From JAHBNG01 sp039028975 (GTDB taxonomy: Bacteria > Chloroflexota > Anaerolineae > Caldilineales > Caldilineaceae): a stretch of DNA of 59,464 nucleotides. Both the position numbers and the translations under genes were made by a program. Below are positions 9,001 through 17,800 of this stretch, piece after piece. Numbering within the stretch: position 1 is the stretch's first letter; each line of letters begins with the position of its first letter. The stretch lies in assembly GCA_039028975.1 (NCBI GenBank), contig JBCCHB010000108.1:1-59464 (forward strand), given 5' to 3'. The notes beneath the pieces were generated by a model. The model saw only the letters and a list, made by a program, of their open reading frames with translations, was not told the origin of the DNA and did not search any database.

Positions 9001-10326
9001 ACTATCACCTCTACTGTCACCTCTACTATGCTCTCTATTGACGGTTTGCGGCGTATTCTGAAAGACGAGTAAATGCTCAAACAGACCCGTTCCCGCTGGT
9101 AGATCACTCCACTGTTGGATATCCACGAGGGAGGTATGCTCACGCTGTTGCAGCTCAAGTTGGGTATTTGCCACCTGCTGTAGCAACGCTCTGCCTGTTA
9201 GATTCGTATCCAACTGCACTCGAAAAGGCAAGGTATTGAGGAGCAACCCCAGTATCGATTCAATCCCCTTTAGGGGTGCAGTCCGCCCCGACATGACTGT
9301 CCCGAAGACAACATCTGACTCACGCGTATACCTTGCCAACAACAGTGCCCATGTTGCTTGGAAGAGCACATTAAGCGTCAATCCCTCTGTACGCATAAAG
9401 GCTATGAGTTGTTGGGTTGCTTCCTCTGAGAGCTTTCGGGTGAAGGTGACCGATTTGCCTCGGTTCTGCGTTGGTGTGCGCGCTGGTGTGTACAGCGCTG
9501 GGAGGGCTGTTGGTGTGGAAAATCCACCCAGGTACGTCTGCCAAAAATCTGCGTCCACTGACTGTTGGCGAAGATAATGAATGTAGTATTGATAGGGTAT
9601 CGCTTTGGGCAATGGCAGACCGCTATAGAGGCGAAGAACTTCTGACCAAAACAGGTCAACTGACCAGCGATCCAGCAGAATGTGGTGGAAGGTCAATAGC
9701 AGATCATAGCTGGGTTTCGTGCGATCGGCGCGATGCTGAATGATTCTGAAACGGAGCAGTGGTGCTTGTGAGAAATCAAAGTCGGTCAGTCGATCTTGCT
9801 CTATTAATTGAGATAAACTGGTTCTATATTCATCAGGGGTATATCCGCGCCAATCCTCATAGGTCACCGGGAGCTGTGCCTGTCGATGAATCACTTGTAC
9901 TGCTTTCCCTACCCCCTCTGTTTGAAAAGTAGCCCGTAGGCTATCGTGGCGATCAATGACATGCTGCATGGCCGCCACCAAACGCTCGGGATCAAACGTA
10001 TCATCATAGAGATGAAACAAAACGTGTTCGATGTAGGTGTTGCTATTGGGTGTGAGTTGGCTATGAAACAACATCCCTGCCTGCATTGGCGACAGGTCAT
10101 ATAGATTTTCAATGATTGGCGTCGTTTGTATCGTTTGATTCGACAGAGTTTGATTCGACAGATGCCGAATGATTTCAGCCTTATTGTCTCGCACTTGCTC
10201 TTTGAGCGAATTCGTGAATACATCCTTTGGGGCGCTAAATTTTAGCTCTTCATCCTCTAGCCAAATTTGGATATCTTTTGCTTCCAGTATCGTCAGTAGC
10301 TGCTCAACCGAATTCATCTTACTCAT
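82..10326 (-). CDS. three-module NRPS (TubC dock-C-A-PCP-C-A-PCP-C-A-PCP), no thioesterase
   Basis: Cytoplasmic peptide synthetase of 3414 residues. Residues 1-58 match a TubC-type docking domain. Condensation domains begin near 70, 1170 and 2270, with HHxxxD motifs near 213, 1292 and 2391; the first reads HHILLDRWS, with R in place of the usual G. Adenylation domains carry YTSGSTGQPKG near 711, 1814 and 2879. Carrier serines are S1110, S2209 and S3289, all in GGHSLLA. Specificity residues read by eye are D-A-F-M-I-A-L-I-W (A1), D-I-W-D-V-G-S-I-D (A2) and D-A-A-M-I-A-L-I-W (A3). A1 and A3 probably select the same or similar residues; A2 resembles arginine codes. A2 has NGT (T2154) where A10 normally has NGK, so it may not adenylate. 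An 85-residue tail follows the last carrier and there is no TE. The ATG overlaps the stop of the upstream NRPS (ATGA), implying translational coupling, and C1 receiving from that gene's epimerase fits a DCL role. In-frame repeat inserts lie in A1, A2 and A3. Confidence 0.95.
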   Translation of the reverse strand: MSKMNSVEQLLTILEAKDIQIWLEDEELKFSAPKDVFTNSLKEQVRDNKAEIIRHLSNQTLSNQTIQTTPIIENLYDLSPMQAGMLFHSQLTPNSNTYIEHVLFHLYDDTFDPERLVAAMQHVIDRHDSLRATFQTEGVGKAVQVIHRQAQLPVTYEDWRGYTPDEYRTSLSQLIEQDRLTDFDFSQAPLLRFRIIQHRADRTKPSYDLLLTFHHILLDRWSVDLFWSEVLRLYSGLPLPKAIPYQYYIHYLRQQSVDADFWQTYLGGFSTPTALPALYTPARTPTQNRGKSVTFTRKLSEEATQQLIAFMRTEGLTLNVLFQATWALLLARYTRESDVVFGTVMSGRTAPLKGIESILGLLLNTLPFRVQLDTNLTGRALLQQVANTQLELQQREHTSLVDIQQWSDLPAGTGLFEHLLVFQNTPQTVNREHSRGDSRGDSRGNGRDIDNAFNSLELHPGWVEPGETGYPLVAEVALGASKDPLTLAVNYDTEQYDANTVERLLTHWHQLVMGIISHPDQPASSLPMLTDAEYHQITHEWNKTAPEIDGSFGEPQTLHALFEQQVERKPNAIAVIFENERLTYAELNAHANQLAYYLIELGVQTDTLVAVAMERSIDMVVSLLAVLKAGGAYVPIDPTYPEERIRYMLTDSTAPILLTQSHLPLARQIEDADTESSMDQLRHLLAVDRMTSQLVAKPTNNPQTETCIANLAYVMYTSGSTGQPKGVLVEHGGAFNVVMAQAKILPDLTTGSRLLQLGSLGFDAATFELMLALMHGVTLVVPHTDHERMGASLVQLVRRQRITHVMFIPSVFQTLPAADLPDLKVLITAGESCPAHLVNQWGEGRHFFNLYGPAESPIWTTYVALRPGQSVHIGRPIPSRHVYILDDNGLIVPTGVAGDLHIGGVQLARGYLNRPDLTAERFINHPEFGRLYKTGDLCRWLPDGNIEFLGRTDFQVKIRGFRIELGEIENALLAQEGVREVVVLAREENGDKRLVAYIVEELKSGKVEGEDGDSSTLQPFNSSILRDALAQQLPDYMIPSAFVFLDAMPLTPNGKLDRQALPAPAYVDTQNEFVAPRTEIERAVADIWQSVLHVEQVGVNDNFFVLGGHSLLATQVISRVRSQLNLDIPLKSLFEASQLGNFAQVVSEAQESADKRILPVSREKPLPLSFAQQRLWFLDQLEPDSAFYNIPMLLRLTGQLELDALEQSLNYLIARHESLRTTFEAVNGEPIQVIHDPDPFTLTVIPVADEREAQHRGQVEATTPFNLSDGPLMRMQLLQIATEDHLLLLTLHHIISDGWSMGVLIEELTHVYQAFVAGQEPTLPDLPIQYADFAIWQRTYLSGERMEDQLSYWREQLDGAPALLELPTDRPRPPAQSYQGAHYIFTLDAGLTAQLNQLAQAHDATLFMVLLAAFNILLARYSGQEDIVVGSPIANRTRTEIEGLIGFFVNTLVLRTQLADEPSFTELLAQVRQTTLNAYQYQDLPFEQLVDELNLERTFSYSPLFQAMLVLQNAEMGEATLSHLSENLTGTMQPPDFPFSAYDLTLDLMARSHDMGGGLLGVFEYATDLFDETTIARMATHLTSLLKGIVKQAEHSVLQLPLLTDAEYHQLIHEWNHSTYAIDRGFGEPRTIHALFEEQVERTPDAAALVFDERLKDGKVEKLQRDDFSTLGNPLGVFNPSTLTYAELNAGANQLAHYLIKQGVGPGVLVGICVERGFRMVVGLLAVLKAGGAYVPLDPTYPQERLQFMLEDTSPAVLITSELITSEITLISPLISSLPEPHPQCIFLDREWGMISQESTTNPMASVQPSDLAYVMYTSGSTGQPKGVMIEHGSLVNLYRVWQEGHQAHTLQHNYIQMASFAFDIFFWDTVRSLCAGGKLVLCPREWLLDASLLYQLMCQEEIDSADFVPGVLNNLFDYLEETGQNLAFMRVLVVGSERWSIKEYRRGLQLCDPETRFINSYGATELTIDSSYFEEKTVDNFHDEISLIGRPLPTMQLYILAQAYQPVPLGVASELYVGGAGLARGYLNQPELTAERFIEHPEFGRLYKTGDLCRWLPDGNIEYIGRTDLQVKLRGFRIELGEIENALLEEGGIREAVVLVQEDTVRGKRLVAYLAGDVEIETLRQNLARRLPDYMVPSAFVFLDAMPLTLNGTIDHQALPIPDYTDAQSEFVAPRTEMEEQVAAIWQDVLHIGQVGVHDNFFARGGHSLLATQVVSRVRSQLNFDIPLKALFEAPQLGDFAQLIERQSHTSTAIRIQPVTRDQPLPLSFAQRRLWFLDQLEPESAFYNIPDLIRLEGQLDVAALEQSFRYLLTRHESLRTTFETVNGEPIQVIHASQPFTLTVIPVADEAEAQKRGQVEAATPFSLREGPLIRAQLLQIAAEDHLLLLTVHHIISDGWSVRVLVEELAHAYCAYAAGQEPKLPDLSIQYADFAVWQRAYLSGAELERQLSFWREHLRGAPALLELPTGRPRPPVQSYRGAHYLFELSADLTAKLNQLAQEYDATLFMVLLAAYNLLLARYSRQQEIVVGTPIANRNHADIEGLIGFFVNTLVLRTQLEGNPSFTKLLHQVRQTALNTYEHQDLPFEQLVEELNLERTLSYSPLFQAMLVLQNADEGSFDLPGLTATLQPPDFPYAKFDLTLSVMERENGDEAGSLGMFEYATDLFDKATIVRMASHFTMLLEGIVKEPEAPIYQLSMLTKAEYHQITHEWNDTAVDFGEPQTIHALFEEQVERTPDAIALVLEDQKLNYKELNILANQLAHRLIELGVQANTLVAVAMEKSIEMIVSLLAVLKAGGAYVPIDPTYPEERIRYMLADSATPILLTQSHLSSTQFPEYDGVENSSRQSMHVLAVDMMATELAAKSTENPQTQASTNDLAYVIYTSGSTGQPKGVLIEHGGAFNVAMALAEVLPNLTTGSRLLQMASLSFDAATAEIMMALMHGVTLVVAPALHERVGRELAQLLQHQRITHVMLVPSVLQTLPKVDLPDLKVLITAGEACSPALANQWGERRYFFNLYGPTESPIWTTYASLQPEQTVHIGQPIPNRQVYILNDVGRIAPTGVAGELHIGGTQLARGYLNRPELTAECFIDHPEFGRLYKTGDLCRWLPDGNVEFLGRTDFQVKIRGFRIELGEIENALLAQDGVCEAVVLVREVNDDKRLVAYVVMESQSREVVESESHYEALTTRPNDDETKRPNNQTTLRQALAQSLPVYMLPSAFFMLDAMPLMPNGKLDRHALSSPDYADAIPSNQSFVPPATPTEEALAHIWAEVLGIERVGRHDNFFELGGHSLLAIQLVAKISNAFDTNISVKFLFLQPTIAEQAEGLQHHQTYPPSPSHSLTNKQKIDLDSPHIQIENVSLLSLFEQGAIQPVDSVALGYIPGTMLDLFDGDYAQMLSTFVCGKSERKAQTKVSNG
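732..785. repeat. octad-type repeat inside the A3 coding region
   Basis: TTTGGT-containing units recur about every 8 bases, including two copies of a longer TTTGGTCTCGTCGTC unit, in the loop before A10 of the third adenylation domain. They encode an Asn/Asp/Thr/Lys/Arg-rich stretch. A similar TTTGGTCG word appears in the intergenic region near 27,990, which suggests the insert derives from intergenic repeat vocabulary. Confidence 0.5.
7259..7329. repeat. palindromic insert inside the A1 coding region
   Basis: Arms of 12 bases (GAAGAGTTGAAA at 7259-7270, its exact complement at 7318-7329) enclose further copies of TTGAA/TTCAA-type units. The segment encodes a charged, low-complexity stretch between the A8 and A10 regions of A1. 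The equivalent part of A2 is shorter and ordinary. It looks like a mobile or slippage-derived palindrome translated in frame. A related but less perfect insert sits in A2 at about 5281-5375. Confidence 0.6.
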
Positions 10327-13300
10327 AATGTACCCAGCTCTCTGTCAACTTTTTCAACGCGGTCTATTGTTTGTTTGGTCTTTGGGGCGTTTCCCTCTGA
10401 TATTTTTGTCACCGATGTTTTTGCTTCCGATATTTTTGTTAAGGCCTCAAATTCATCTAACGATAAATCTACGTCTGGAAAATCTGAACGAAGCGGTACC
10501 CATTCACTGCTCTTAAGTGCTTCGGTAATGAGGCTACTCAACTGCTGCTTGAAGGTATCCAGCAGAAATTCTGCGGTTTTACGATGGAATTGGGGGCCAA
10601 CGATCCAGTGAATAGATAGGTGCCCATTGATGATGACGGCGTTGCTATCCATTACCGTATCGCGCTGGAATCTGGGTGATACAGACTCGCGGTATATATG
10701 GCCAGAAAAGTTCTGTCCTCCCTTTTTGGAATGGTCTTGAGTAGATTGGAAAAAGTCGGGACAAGACTTTTCTGGCGAAGTGAAAGGCTCTGAATCCATA
10801 CCAAACCGATCATTATCCAAACCATCCAGTTGCCCCAAATAGTTGTATACCACCTGTGGGACTGGTAACGCCTCAAATTGTGTCCGTACATCGTACTCTG
10901 GATGAAAATAGCGCAAAGCCCCGAAACTGATGCCACCATCTGGCATAGCGCGCAACTGCTCCAAAGTATACCGGATCCGTCTCACTGCCGATCCCTCAAA
11001 CCGGGGGATCGTCAGCGGGGAGATGGCTGTAAACCAACCAATGGTGCGGTTGAGATTGATGGTATCAAATAGCTCTTGGCGACCATAGCTTTCAAACTGC
11101 ACAGAGAGGGCTGGTTGCCGCAACCAGCCAGTCAGCGTCTCGGTTAAGGCCGTTAAGACGACTGCATCCAACGTCACATCGTGTCGATTGGGGAGGGTGT
11201 GCAGTAGATGGTCAGTTTGTGTCTTCGTCAGGGTCAACGTTAAGTGATGGCTATTTTCAATGGTATTCAGCGCATCGGGGTCATCCAAACGCAGTGGTGT
11301 GTCAACCACATCGGCTAACCAATAATTGATATCCTCGTCAAAATACCCCTTTTGCGTAGCCGATTGTAGTGCCTCGACCCAATCACGGTAACTGCTCGTT
11401 TTGGGAGGGATTTGACCATCCTCTAACAGTGTGGTCAAATCTTCAAGCAGGATGCGCCATGAGACCCCATCAACGGCTAAATGATGAATGACAATGAGCA
11501 GGTGCGCTTGATAGACACCTGCATCACCAGTATTTGAATCACGGGTCTTGAAGTAGACAAAACGTACTAAGTCCCCTGTCAATGGGTTGAGGCTGGCTTG
11601 GGCTTGTGCGTCAATCCGCTCAATTTCAGAAACGCACTCTTCTGAAGCAAGGTCAGACAAATCAACCACTTCCAACCTCGTATATTTTTCCTCTTCATGA
11701 TTGTGTCCAAGGTAGTGCTGGGACCAGCCCGATTCATGATCCCGACTGTCTTGGCGTGGCACCTGACTATACTGGAAACGCAATGCATCGTGATGACCTA
11801 TCAAGGTATGAACGGCAGTTTCGAGTTCAGCCAAGTCAATGGGCTGTTTCAAAGTTAACAAGAAAGATTGGTTGAAATGGTGCATCTCTGGTTGATTGGC
11901 ATCTAGGAACCATCGTTGAATCGGCAGCATGGGTGCGTTGCCCCTTTGCAACCCCTGGGAGGCAATAGCCCGCGGCGGCAAAGGAGCGTCATTGCTGTCA
12001 ATCATCGTTACCAATTCCGCTACGGTTGGATATTGAAAAATATCATTGACACGAATTGCATAGCCCTGTTGGGCGGCACGACTGGCGACTTGAATACTCA
12101 AAATAGAGTCGCCCCCTAAACGGAAGAAGTTGTCGTGAATGCCTACTTCCGGCAACCCCAAGATATCCGCAAAGGTTTGTGCCAGTGAACTTTCTAGTTT
12201 GTTGCGTGGGGCAATGGGCTCACTCTTGGTATCTACATACTCTGGTGCAGGCAAAGCATCGCGGTCGATCTTATCGTTGGGGGTGAGCGGCATGGCATCT
12301 AACAGCACAAATGCAGAGGGAATCATGTACTCTGGCAATTGTTGTGCAAGATGCTGGCGAAGCGTGTCCGCCGGGAGATTATCCTCATCGCGAACATCCC
12401 CATCGCGAACAAGGTAAGCGACTAGTTGTTTGTTCCCCACTGCTAGGGAGTTCTTGCCCTCATGCACCACAACTACTGCCTCTCTTACATTGTCGTGTAG
12501 TAGCAGCGTACGCTCAATTTCACCCAACTCAATGCGGAACCCACGCATCTTCACTTGGTGGTCTGCACGCCCCAAAAACTCGATGGCGGGAGAAGCGTCT
12601 GGGCTTGTTCGCCAACGGCACAAATCACCGGTTCTATACAATCGTCCCCATTGAGGATGTTCGATAAAGCGTTCGTTCGTAAGTCCTGGTTGATTATGAT
12701 AGCCGCGTGCCAGGCCAATTCCCCCAATCAAAAGCTCCCCTGATACACCTATCGGCACAGGTTGAAGATACTCATCCACAACGTATGTCTGTACATTGGC
12801 AATGGGCTGTCCAATCATTAGCTTTTTTTCTCTGCTGCCATATATCTCTTTGATAGCCTCACGACCATCATAGCGCATCATCGTGGCGCAGACTGTTGTT
12901 TCAGTCGGTCCATACTCATTGATAAAGAGGCGATTCTTGGCCCATTTCATCATCGTTTCCCACGGACAGACATCTCCACCGGTGATCACAACCTCAAGGT
13001 CTGGCAGTGCCGTCGGCGCCATGCTCGACAGTAGCGATGGCAGAATCGGAGCATGGGTGATTCTTTGACTTTGTAATTGGTATAGCAGGGTTGCTTCCGA
13101 AAGATCTTTTTTGCTGTCCGCAATGTAGAGGGTTGCACCAGAGCAGAGGCTTACGCCAATTTGAAAGGTGGCTGGGTCAAAACTGAAAGAAACAAGTTGC
13201 AGAAGTCGCTTCCCTGGTGCCAATCCATAGCTTTGGATCCCAGACAGAATCAAATTACTCAACCCGCGATGCGGGATTAAAACACCTTTAGGCGTACCAG

Positions 13301-14759
13301 TCGAACCTGATGTATAGATGATATAGGCAATCTGTTCGGGTAACGTATCAGAGGCTAAGTCTTGTACATTCTGGGCGCATATTTCATCCCAATCTGTATC
13401 AAGGTAAATGACCTTTATGTCCTCTATAGATACATCGGGTAAGCAGGATAAGAGGGAGCGTTGCGTCTCCTGAGTCAACACCACCTTTGGCGTCGCATCC
13501 TTTAGCATCAATGCAATCCGCTCCGACGGATACTCAGGGTCGATCGGGATGTAAGCACTGCCCGCCTTGAGCGTTCCCAACAGTGCCACCACTATTTCCA
13601 GCGAACGCTCAATACATATACCGACCCATTTCTCTGGTCCCACGCCGAGCGACCGCAAATAGTGAGCCAGTTGGTTGGCCCGTTCATTCAGCTCACGATA
13701 AGTCAGTTGCTCCTCATCAAAGACAACTGCAACCGCATCGGGCGTGCGTGCTACCTGCTCCTCAAACAGTTGATGAACACACTTGTCTTTAGGATAATCA
13801 GTGACTGTACCGTGTCCGTTGATACCCCTTGGGTGGCCAGCAGATGCATTCCACTCAACCAGGAGTTGATGGCGTTCGGCTTTGGTCAACATCGGAAGTT
13901 CTGCAATCGATTGCGTTGGTTTTTTTACTATTTCCCCTAACAAAACTTGAAAATTGCCCGCCATGCGCTGGATGGTTATCTCTTCAAACAGATCTGCATT
14001 GTATTTAAAAGAACCCACCAAAGCATTCCCTGCCTGGAAGAGTTCCAAAAATAAGTCAAATGGGCCTGCACATTGAAGAAGAGAAGAGCAAGATGCTTCC
14101 AGTCCATTCCCATGAATCAACGGGGACTCGCCGGAAGATAGTGGCAAAGATGTCTTGATGGCTTCATTGTTTTGCAGAGACTCTTGCAAGGCAAACGCAG
14201 CTTGATAAATAGGGGCTACCTTGGTTGTTTGGATTTTTTGTAAGCGTTCCACCAGCAATGAAAACAGGAAATCCTGATGAGCCAAGCCACCTAATACGGT
14301 GCTACGTACCTGCTGTAGAAATTGGGTAAAGGAGGGTGTACCAGCGAGATTGGCTCGCATGACGACAACATTTGTAAAATAACTATTCGTAAAATAATCA
14401 AATGTAGATGTTCTTTCGGGACGGTCTCTAGCGACCACTGGCGAACCAACCAAAATCTCATCTTGGTCGGTATACCGATGGAGCAGGAGTTGGAACGCAG
14501 CCAAAAGTAACATGTACTCTGTGACGCCTTGATCTTGAGCCAACGACCTTAGTTGCTGGGTCAATGCGGTGGAGATTTCTAGACTGATAGACGCCTCTGT
14601 ATAGGAGCTAACAGCCAAACGGGAATGGTCCGTGGGGAGATTCAACAGCGGCAATTCACCCGACAACTGTTCTCGCCAATAATCCCATAGCCGTTCATCC
14701 TCGCTTTGGGGCACTGATGTTTTTTGACCAAGTGCATCTAGTAAAGCGCGCGAATTCAT
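10323..14759 (-). CDS. single-module NRPS with half C domain: C'-A-PCP-E
   Basis: Protein of 1478 residues. Residues 1 to about 300 match only the C-terminal half of a condensation domain: the N-terminal lobe with HHxxxDG is absent, and the 124 bases upstream cannot encode it. The adenylation domain has YTSGSTGTPKG near 477 and an A10 of NDK (lysine kept, G changed to D). Specificity residues read D-P-F-P-I-G-E-V-C, which I do not match to a known amino acid. The carrier is GGDS with S885. An epimerization domain fills about 945-1400: HHLAVDGVSW (H1092), RTIGWFT, GGISFGALRYF and PQVVYNYLG. It should deliver a D-configured residue to C1 of the next gene, with which it overlaps by ATGA. A starter-like module is the simplest reading. 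The A-rich Shine-Dalgarno (AAAAGGG) is weak. Confidence 0.93.
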   Translation of the reverse strand: MNSRALLDALGQKTSVPQSEDERLWDYWREQLSGELPLLNLPTDHSRLAVSSYTEASISLEISTALTQQLRSLAQDQGVTEYMLLLAAFQLLLHRYTDQDEILVGSPVVARDRPERTSTFDYFTNSYFTNVVVMRANLAGTPSFTQFLQQVRSTVLGGLAHQDFLFSLLVERLQKIQTTKVAPIYQAAFALQESLQNNEAIKTSLPLSSGESPLIHGNGLEASCSSLLQCAGPFDLFLELFQAGNALVGSFKYNADLFEEITIQRMAGNFQVLLGEIVKKPTQSIAELPMLTKAERHQLLVEWNASAGHPRGINGHGTVTDYPKDKCVHQLFEEQVARTPDAVAVVFDEEQLTYRELNERANQLAHYLRSLGVGPEKWVGICIERSLEIVVALLGTLKAGSAYIPIDPEYPSERIALMLKDATPKVVLTQETQRSLLSCLPDVSIEDIKVIYLDTDWDEICAQNVQDLASDTLPEQIAYIIYTSGSTGTPKGVLIPHRGLSNLILSGIQSYGLAPGKRLLQLVSFSFDPATFQIGVSLCSGATLYIADSKKDLSEATLLYQLQSQRITHAPILPSLLSSMAPTALPDLEVVITGGDVCPWETMMKWAKNRLFINEYGPTETTVCATMMRYDGREAIKEIYGSREKKLMIGQPIANVQTYVVDEYLQPVPIGVSGELLIGGIGLARGYHNQPGLTNERFIEHPQWGRLYRTGDLCRWRTSPDASPAIEFLGRADHQVKMRGFRIELGEIERTLLLHDNVREAVVVVHEGKNSLAVGNKQLVAYLVRDGDVRDEDNLPADTLRQHLAQQLPEYMIPSAFVLLDAMPLTPNDKIDRDALPAPEYVDTKSEPIAPRNKLESSLAQTFADILGLPEVGIHDNFFRLGGDSILSIQVASRAAQQGYAIRVNDIFQYPTVAELVTMIDSNDAPLPPRAIASQGLQRGNAPMLPIQRWFLDANQPEMHHFNQSFLLTLKQPIDLAELETAVHTLIGHHDALRFQYSQVPRQDSRDHESGWSQHYLGHNHEEEKYTRLEVVDLSDLASEECVSEIERIDAQAQASLNPLTGDLVRFVYFKTRDSNTGDAGVYQAHLLIVIHHLAVDGVSWRILLEDLTTLLEDGQIPPKTSSYRDWVEALQSATQKGYFDEDINYWLADVVDTPLRLDDPDALNTIENSHHLTLTLTKTQTDHLLHTLPNRHDVTLDAVVLTALTETLTGWLRQPALSVQFESYGRQELFDTINLNRTIGWFTAISPLTIPRFEGSAVRRIRYTLEQLRAMPDGGISFGALRYFHPEYDVRTQFEALPVPQVVYNYLGQLDGLDNDRFGMDSEPFTSPEKSCPDFFQSTQDHSKKGGQNFSGHIYRESVSPRFQRDTVMDSNAVIINGHLSIHWIVGPQFHRKTAEFLLDTFKQQLSSLITEALKSSEWVPLRSDFPDVDLSLDEFEALTKISEAKTSVTKISEGNAPKTKQTIDRVEKVDRELGTL

Positions 14760-14883
14760 TTTGCTACCCTTTTTGTCTTGTAAACCGTGGCTTGTAACGC
14801 TCCGTCTATTTGAGCCGTTATGATCTAGAGAGTAACAGACCTACTTAACGGGATATTAGATTTCTTGGAACGGCCGTATGCGG
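14760..14883. other. short intergenic region upstream of the C'-A-PCP-E NRPS
   Basis: A space of 124 bases separates the FG-GAP stop from the NRPS start. I see no convincing hairpin terminator and no clear -35/-10 pair. Importantly, no coding sequence for the missing N-terminal lobe of the condensation domain is present. Confidence 0.5.
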
Positions 14884-17800
14884 TCAGTCGTATATGAGAA
14901 GCGGCACGTAAAGATTTGATGTCGATGGCAGTAATAAGTTCCCACGTATGACGCTTTCCCCACATCCTTCTGGCCAGATCAGAGATTCTGCCTTGCCAAG
15001 ACCTGACACTGCAAAACTATCCCCAATCTCTACCTGACCGGTCGTTGGGTCTAGTATGTAAAGGGTGAGCATGCCTAGGTTCTGAATAGCCGTGACCAGC
15101 CGACCATCCGTTTTCATATCCAGCCCTCGGATTTTGCCCGGCAACGCGACGAACTCATATTCTTCTGCTAGGGAGTTACCTGTGGCCGTATAGCTGAAGA
15201 GCTTCTGATTTACGGTGAGCCACAACGTGCTATCATCGGGCGACCAAGCCATGCCCCGCACGCGCTTATTATTCTGATAAACCAGGGCAGCAATTCCCGT
15301 GGATGGATCGATCTGGATGAGGCCCATTCGTTGTTCTGACCCCGTTGTTGCAAATCCCCAAAGGCCGCCGCTGGAGTCGAAGGTGAGCGATTCTACGCCT
15401 TTGAATTTTTGGCCTGTTTGGGTCAAAATATCCCCTATCAATGTCAATGCACCACTCACTGGGTTGAGCCGGTATAGCTCGCTTACACGATCAAGATTCT
15501 TGCGACTCTGTACGGCGTAAAAGTTACCGGTGATTGGATCGACGTCCATGGCCCTAATGCCAGCATTATTTGCCACATCGCCTAGCAATCCAATAGAAGA
15601 AATCTCCGGTCTTATCCTGAAGAGCTGTGAATCGCCATCCCGATCGAAGGCCCCATAAAGTTGACAGGATAGGTTTTGAATGTCAGTAACAAGTAGATCA
15701 TCAATCACCCAGCCCTTGGATGAGATGGAATCATCATTGACCTCCAAACTGAATCGTAGCTGTACGGTATCGGCGTACTCACTCAGGTCAATCTGGACAT
15801 TCCGCCAATGCCCATTGGCCCATTCGGTGGAGGGCTGGTCGTAAAGGCTGGCACTATTCACATCATTGACGCCATCTGTTATGGTGAGCAATCCAGTCCA
15901 GCTAACTCCAGCATCAGCCGAGATCTCAACGCGCCCAAAGTCCTGCTCGATGCCAACAGTGGCAAGCGCATAATCGTGGTTGAAGCTCAAAACCGGGCTG
16001 GGGCAACTATCCAGACTGAACGGATTGGAAGTCAGATAAGTCGTAAAGTTGCTTACGCCTACACCGTAATCCTCAGCGTTTTTATAAGGACCACTTGGAC
16101 TATCGGTCATGGCCCGATTTCCGTCAGGCATAATGACAATGTTCCAGTCACCCTCGGCCTGCCAATGCCCCAATCCACTTTCAAAGAAGTCATAGAAACA
16201 GGCTTGGGCTGGGTCATAAAGAGCGAAAGTGCCAGGCGTCAGGGATGCGGCGCTTCCTCCTGGTTGGTTGGCATTACCAACTTGCACTCGATACTCACGG
16301 GCTGGAAGTCCTGTCGGCACAGTTGCCGTAATGGTTGTTGAATCGAGCGATTGTAGGGATAATGTAAAGGTGGAGGTTGGCCCCGCCAAGGTAATCTCCA
16401 CAGGCGATAAGAAATAGCCCCCCTGAATGATCAGTGTCGTCTCCCCATCATTGGTAGCGGAAGCTGGCGCAACCGCTGTAATTTCGGGACGGGTAATGCC
16501 AGCCAAAAGAGCATAGATTCCTGGTCCCTGACTACGGGCCGAAGCTAGATTGAAGGTCGTGTCCACTCGTGTATTGAGTGCCAGCCACTGGGTTCCATCC
16601 CAGAAGTGGATGCCTAGCTCTTCCTCACTCCTCTCTTCTACTAGCACATCTGTCCCTTGGTATTGGAAGCTCACTGAACCAGTTAAGGGGTTTGTAACGG
16701 AAAAACCGGTGGCAAAGAGATTGTAGCCGCGGCCAATGGCAACCTTGTCATCTGGCAGGCTTGGCAGTCCAGCCATATCTTGGATTGTATAGAACTCGCC
16801 TACGGCTAGATCAAAATTTCGATCAAAGTAGACCATCTGCCCGTCCGGTGAGACGGCAGGCGCACCGCCTTCACCGAGAACATTTCCACCGCCACCGCGT
16901 TCGGAACCACCACCGCCGCGCTCAGAGCCACCGCCACCCCTCTCAGAACCGCCACCACCACGCTCAGAGCCACCACCGCCGCGTTCAGAACCGCCACCAC
17001 CACGCTCGGAACCACCGCCACCTCTCTCAGAACCCGGATTACCTCCTATACGATAAGTTACGACGGTCTCACGTCTCGGGTTGGCATAGGGTTCACTATC
17101 CGGCCCCTCATCAACCCATAGTTGAAGATTGCCATTTAGGGCCGCGTAATCCAATGCAATGTTGGTACTGTAAAGGCCATTGTTGTAGCTAAATCCATCC
17201 GTAATTGGAAACGCCTTACCAAATTCTGGATAAAGACGCGCCTTGAGAGATAAGCCCGCGGCTAATCCATCGACTTCCACAGTAAAGGTAGTCGAATTGA
17301 TAGGGCTAATGCGGATGACTGGTGTCCAGGTTGAGTCCTGCTCTAAGGTCAGTCGTTCATCACCCAACGTAATGATCTCGCAACCATATTGATTGCGGGC
17401 TTGATCAAAGACACAAAGGCGATCCCCAGGTTGAGCACCACGAGCAAGCATTCGATTTTGGCCGCCTGTAGGGCTGCCTAGATCGTACATATATTCGTAG
17501 TCGTCTGTCGTAACTGGTGTACCGATTTCATTGTCTGTATTACGTAACAGGAACGCGCGGGCTTCCGACGTCCCCACCTCGCTATTGGCATAATCGAGAG
17601 AGAAGGTCGGATCGACCAGTACATTGGTGGGTGTTAAGGGGTTGAAGACGGAAATTGTCGTCAGCTCGTAGGGCATCAGGCTGGGGCCTTGGTTAATGGC
17701 GCTAGGTACTTGCAACCAGGGATACCAACTCCTCATAATCTCCCATTCATCGCGTTCTAGTTCCTGTTGAGCTAAGGTGCTGTTACAGGTATTAAGCCAA

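Noticed and set aside
9402..9659. Small basic protein inside the NRPS
   Set aside because: It lies on the same strand in another frame of the first condensation domain, with biased composition and no domain match.
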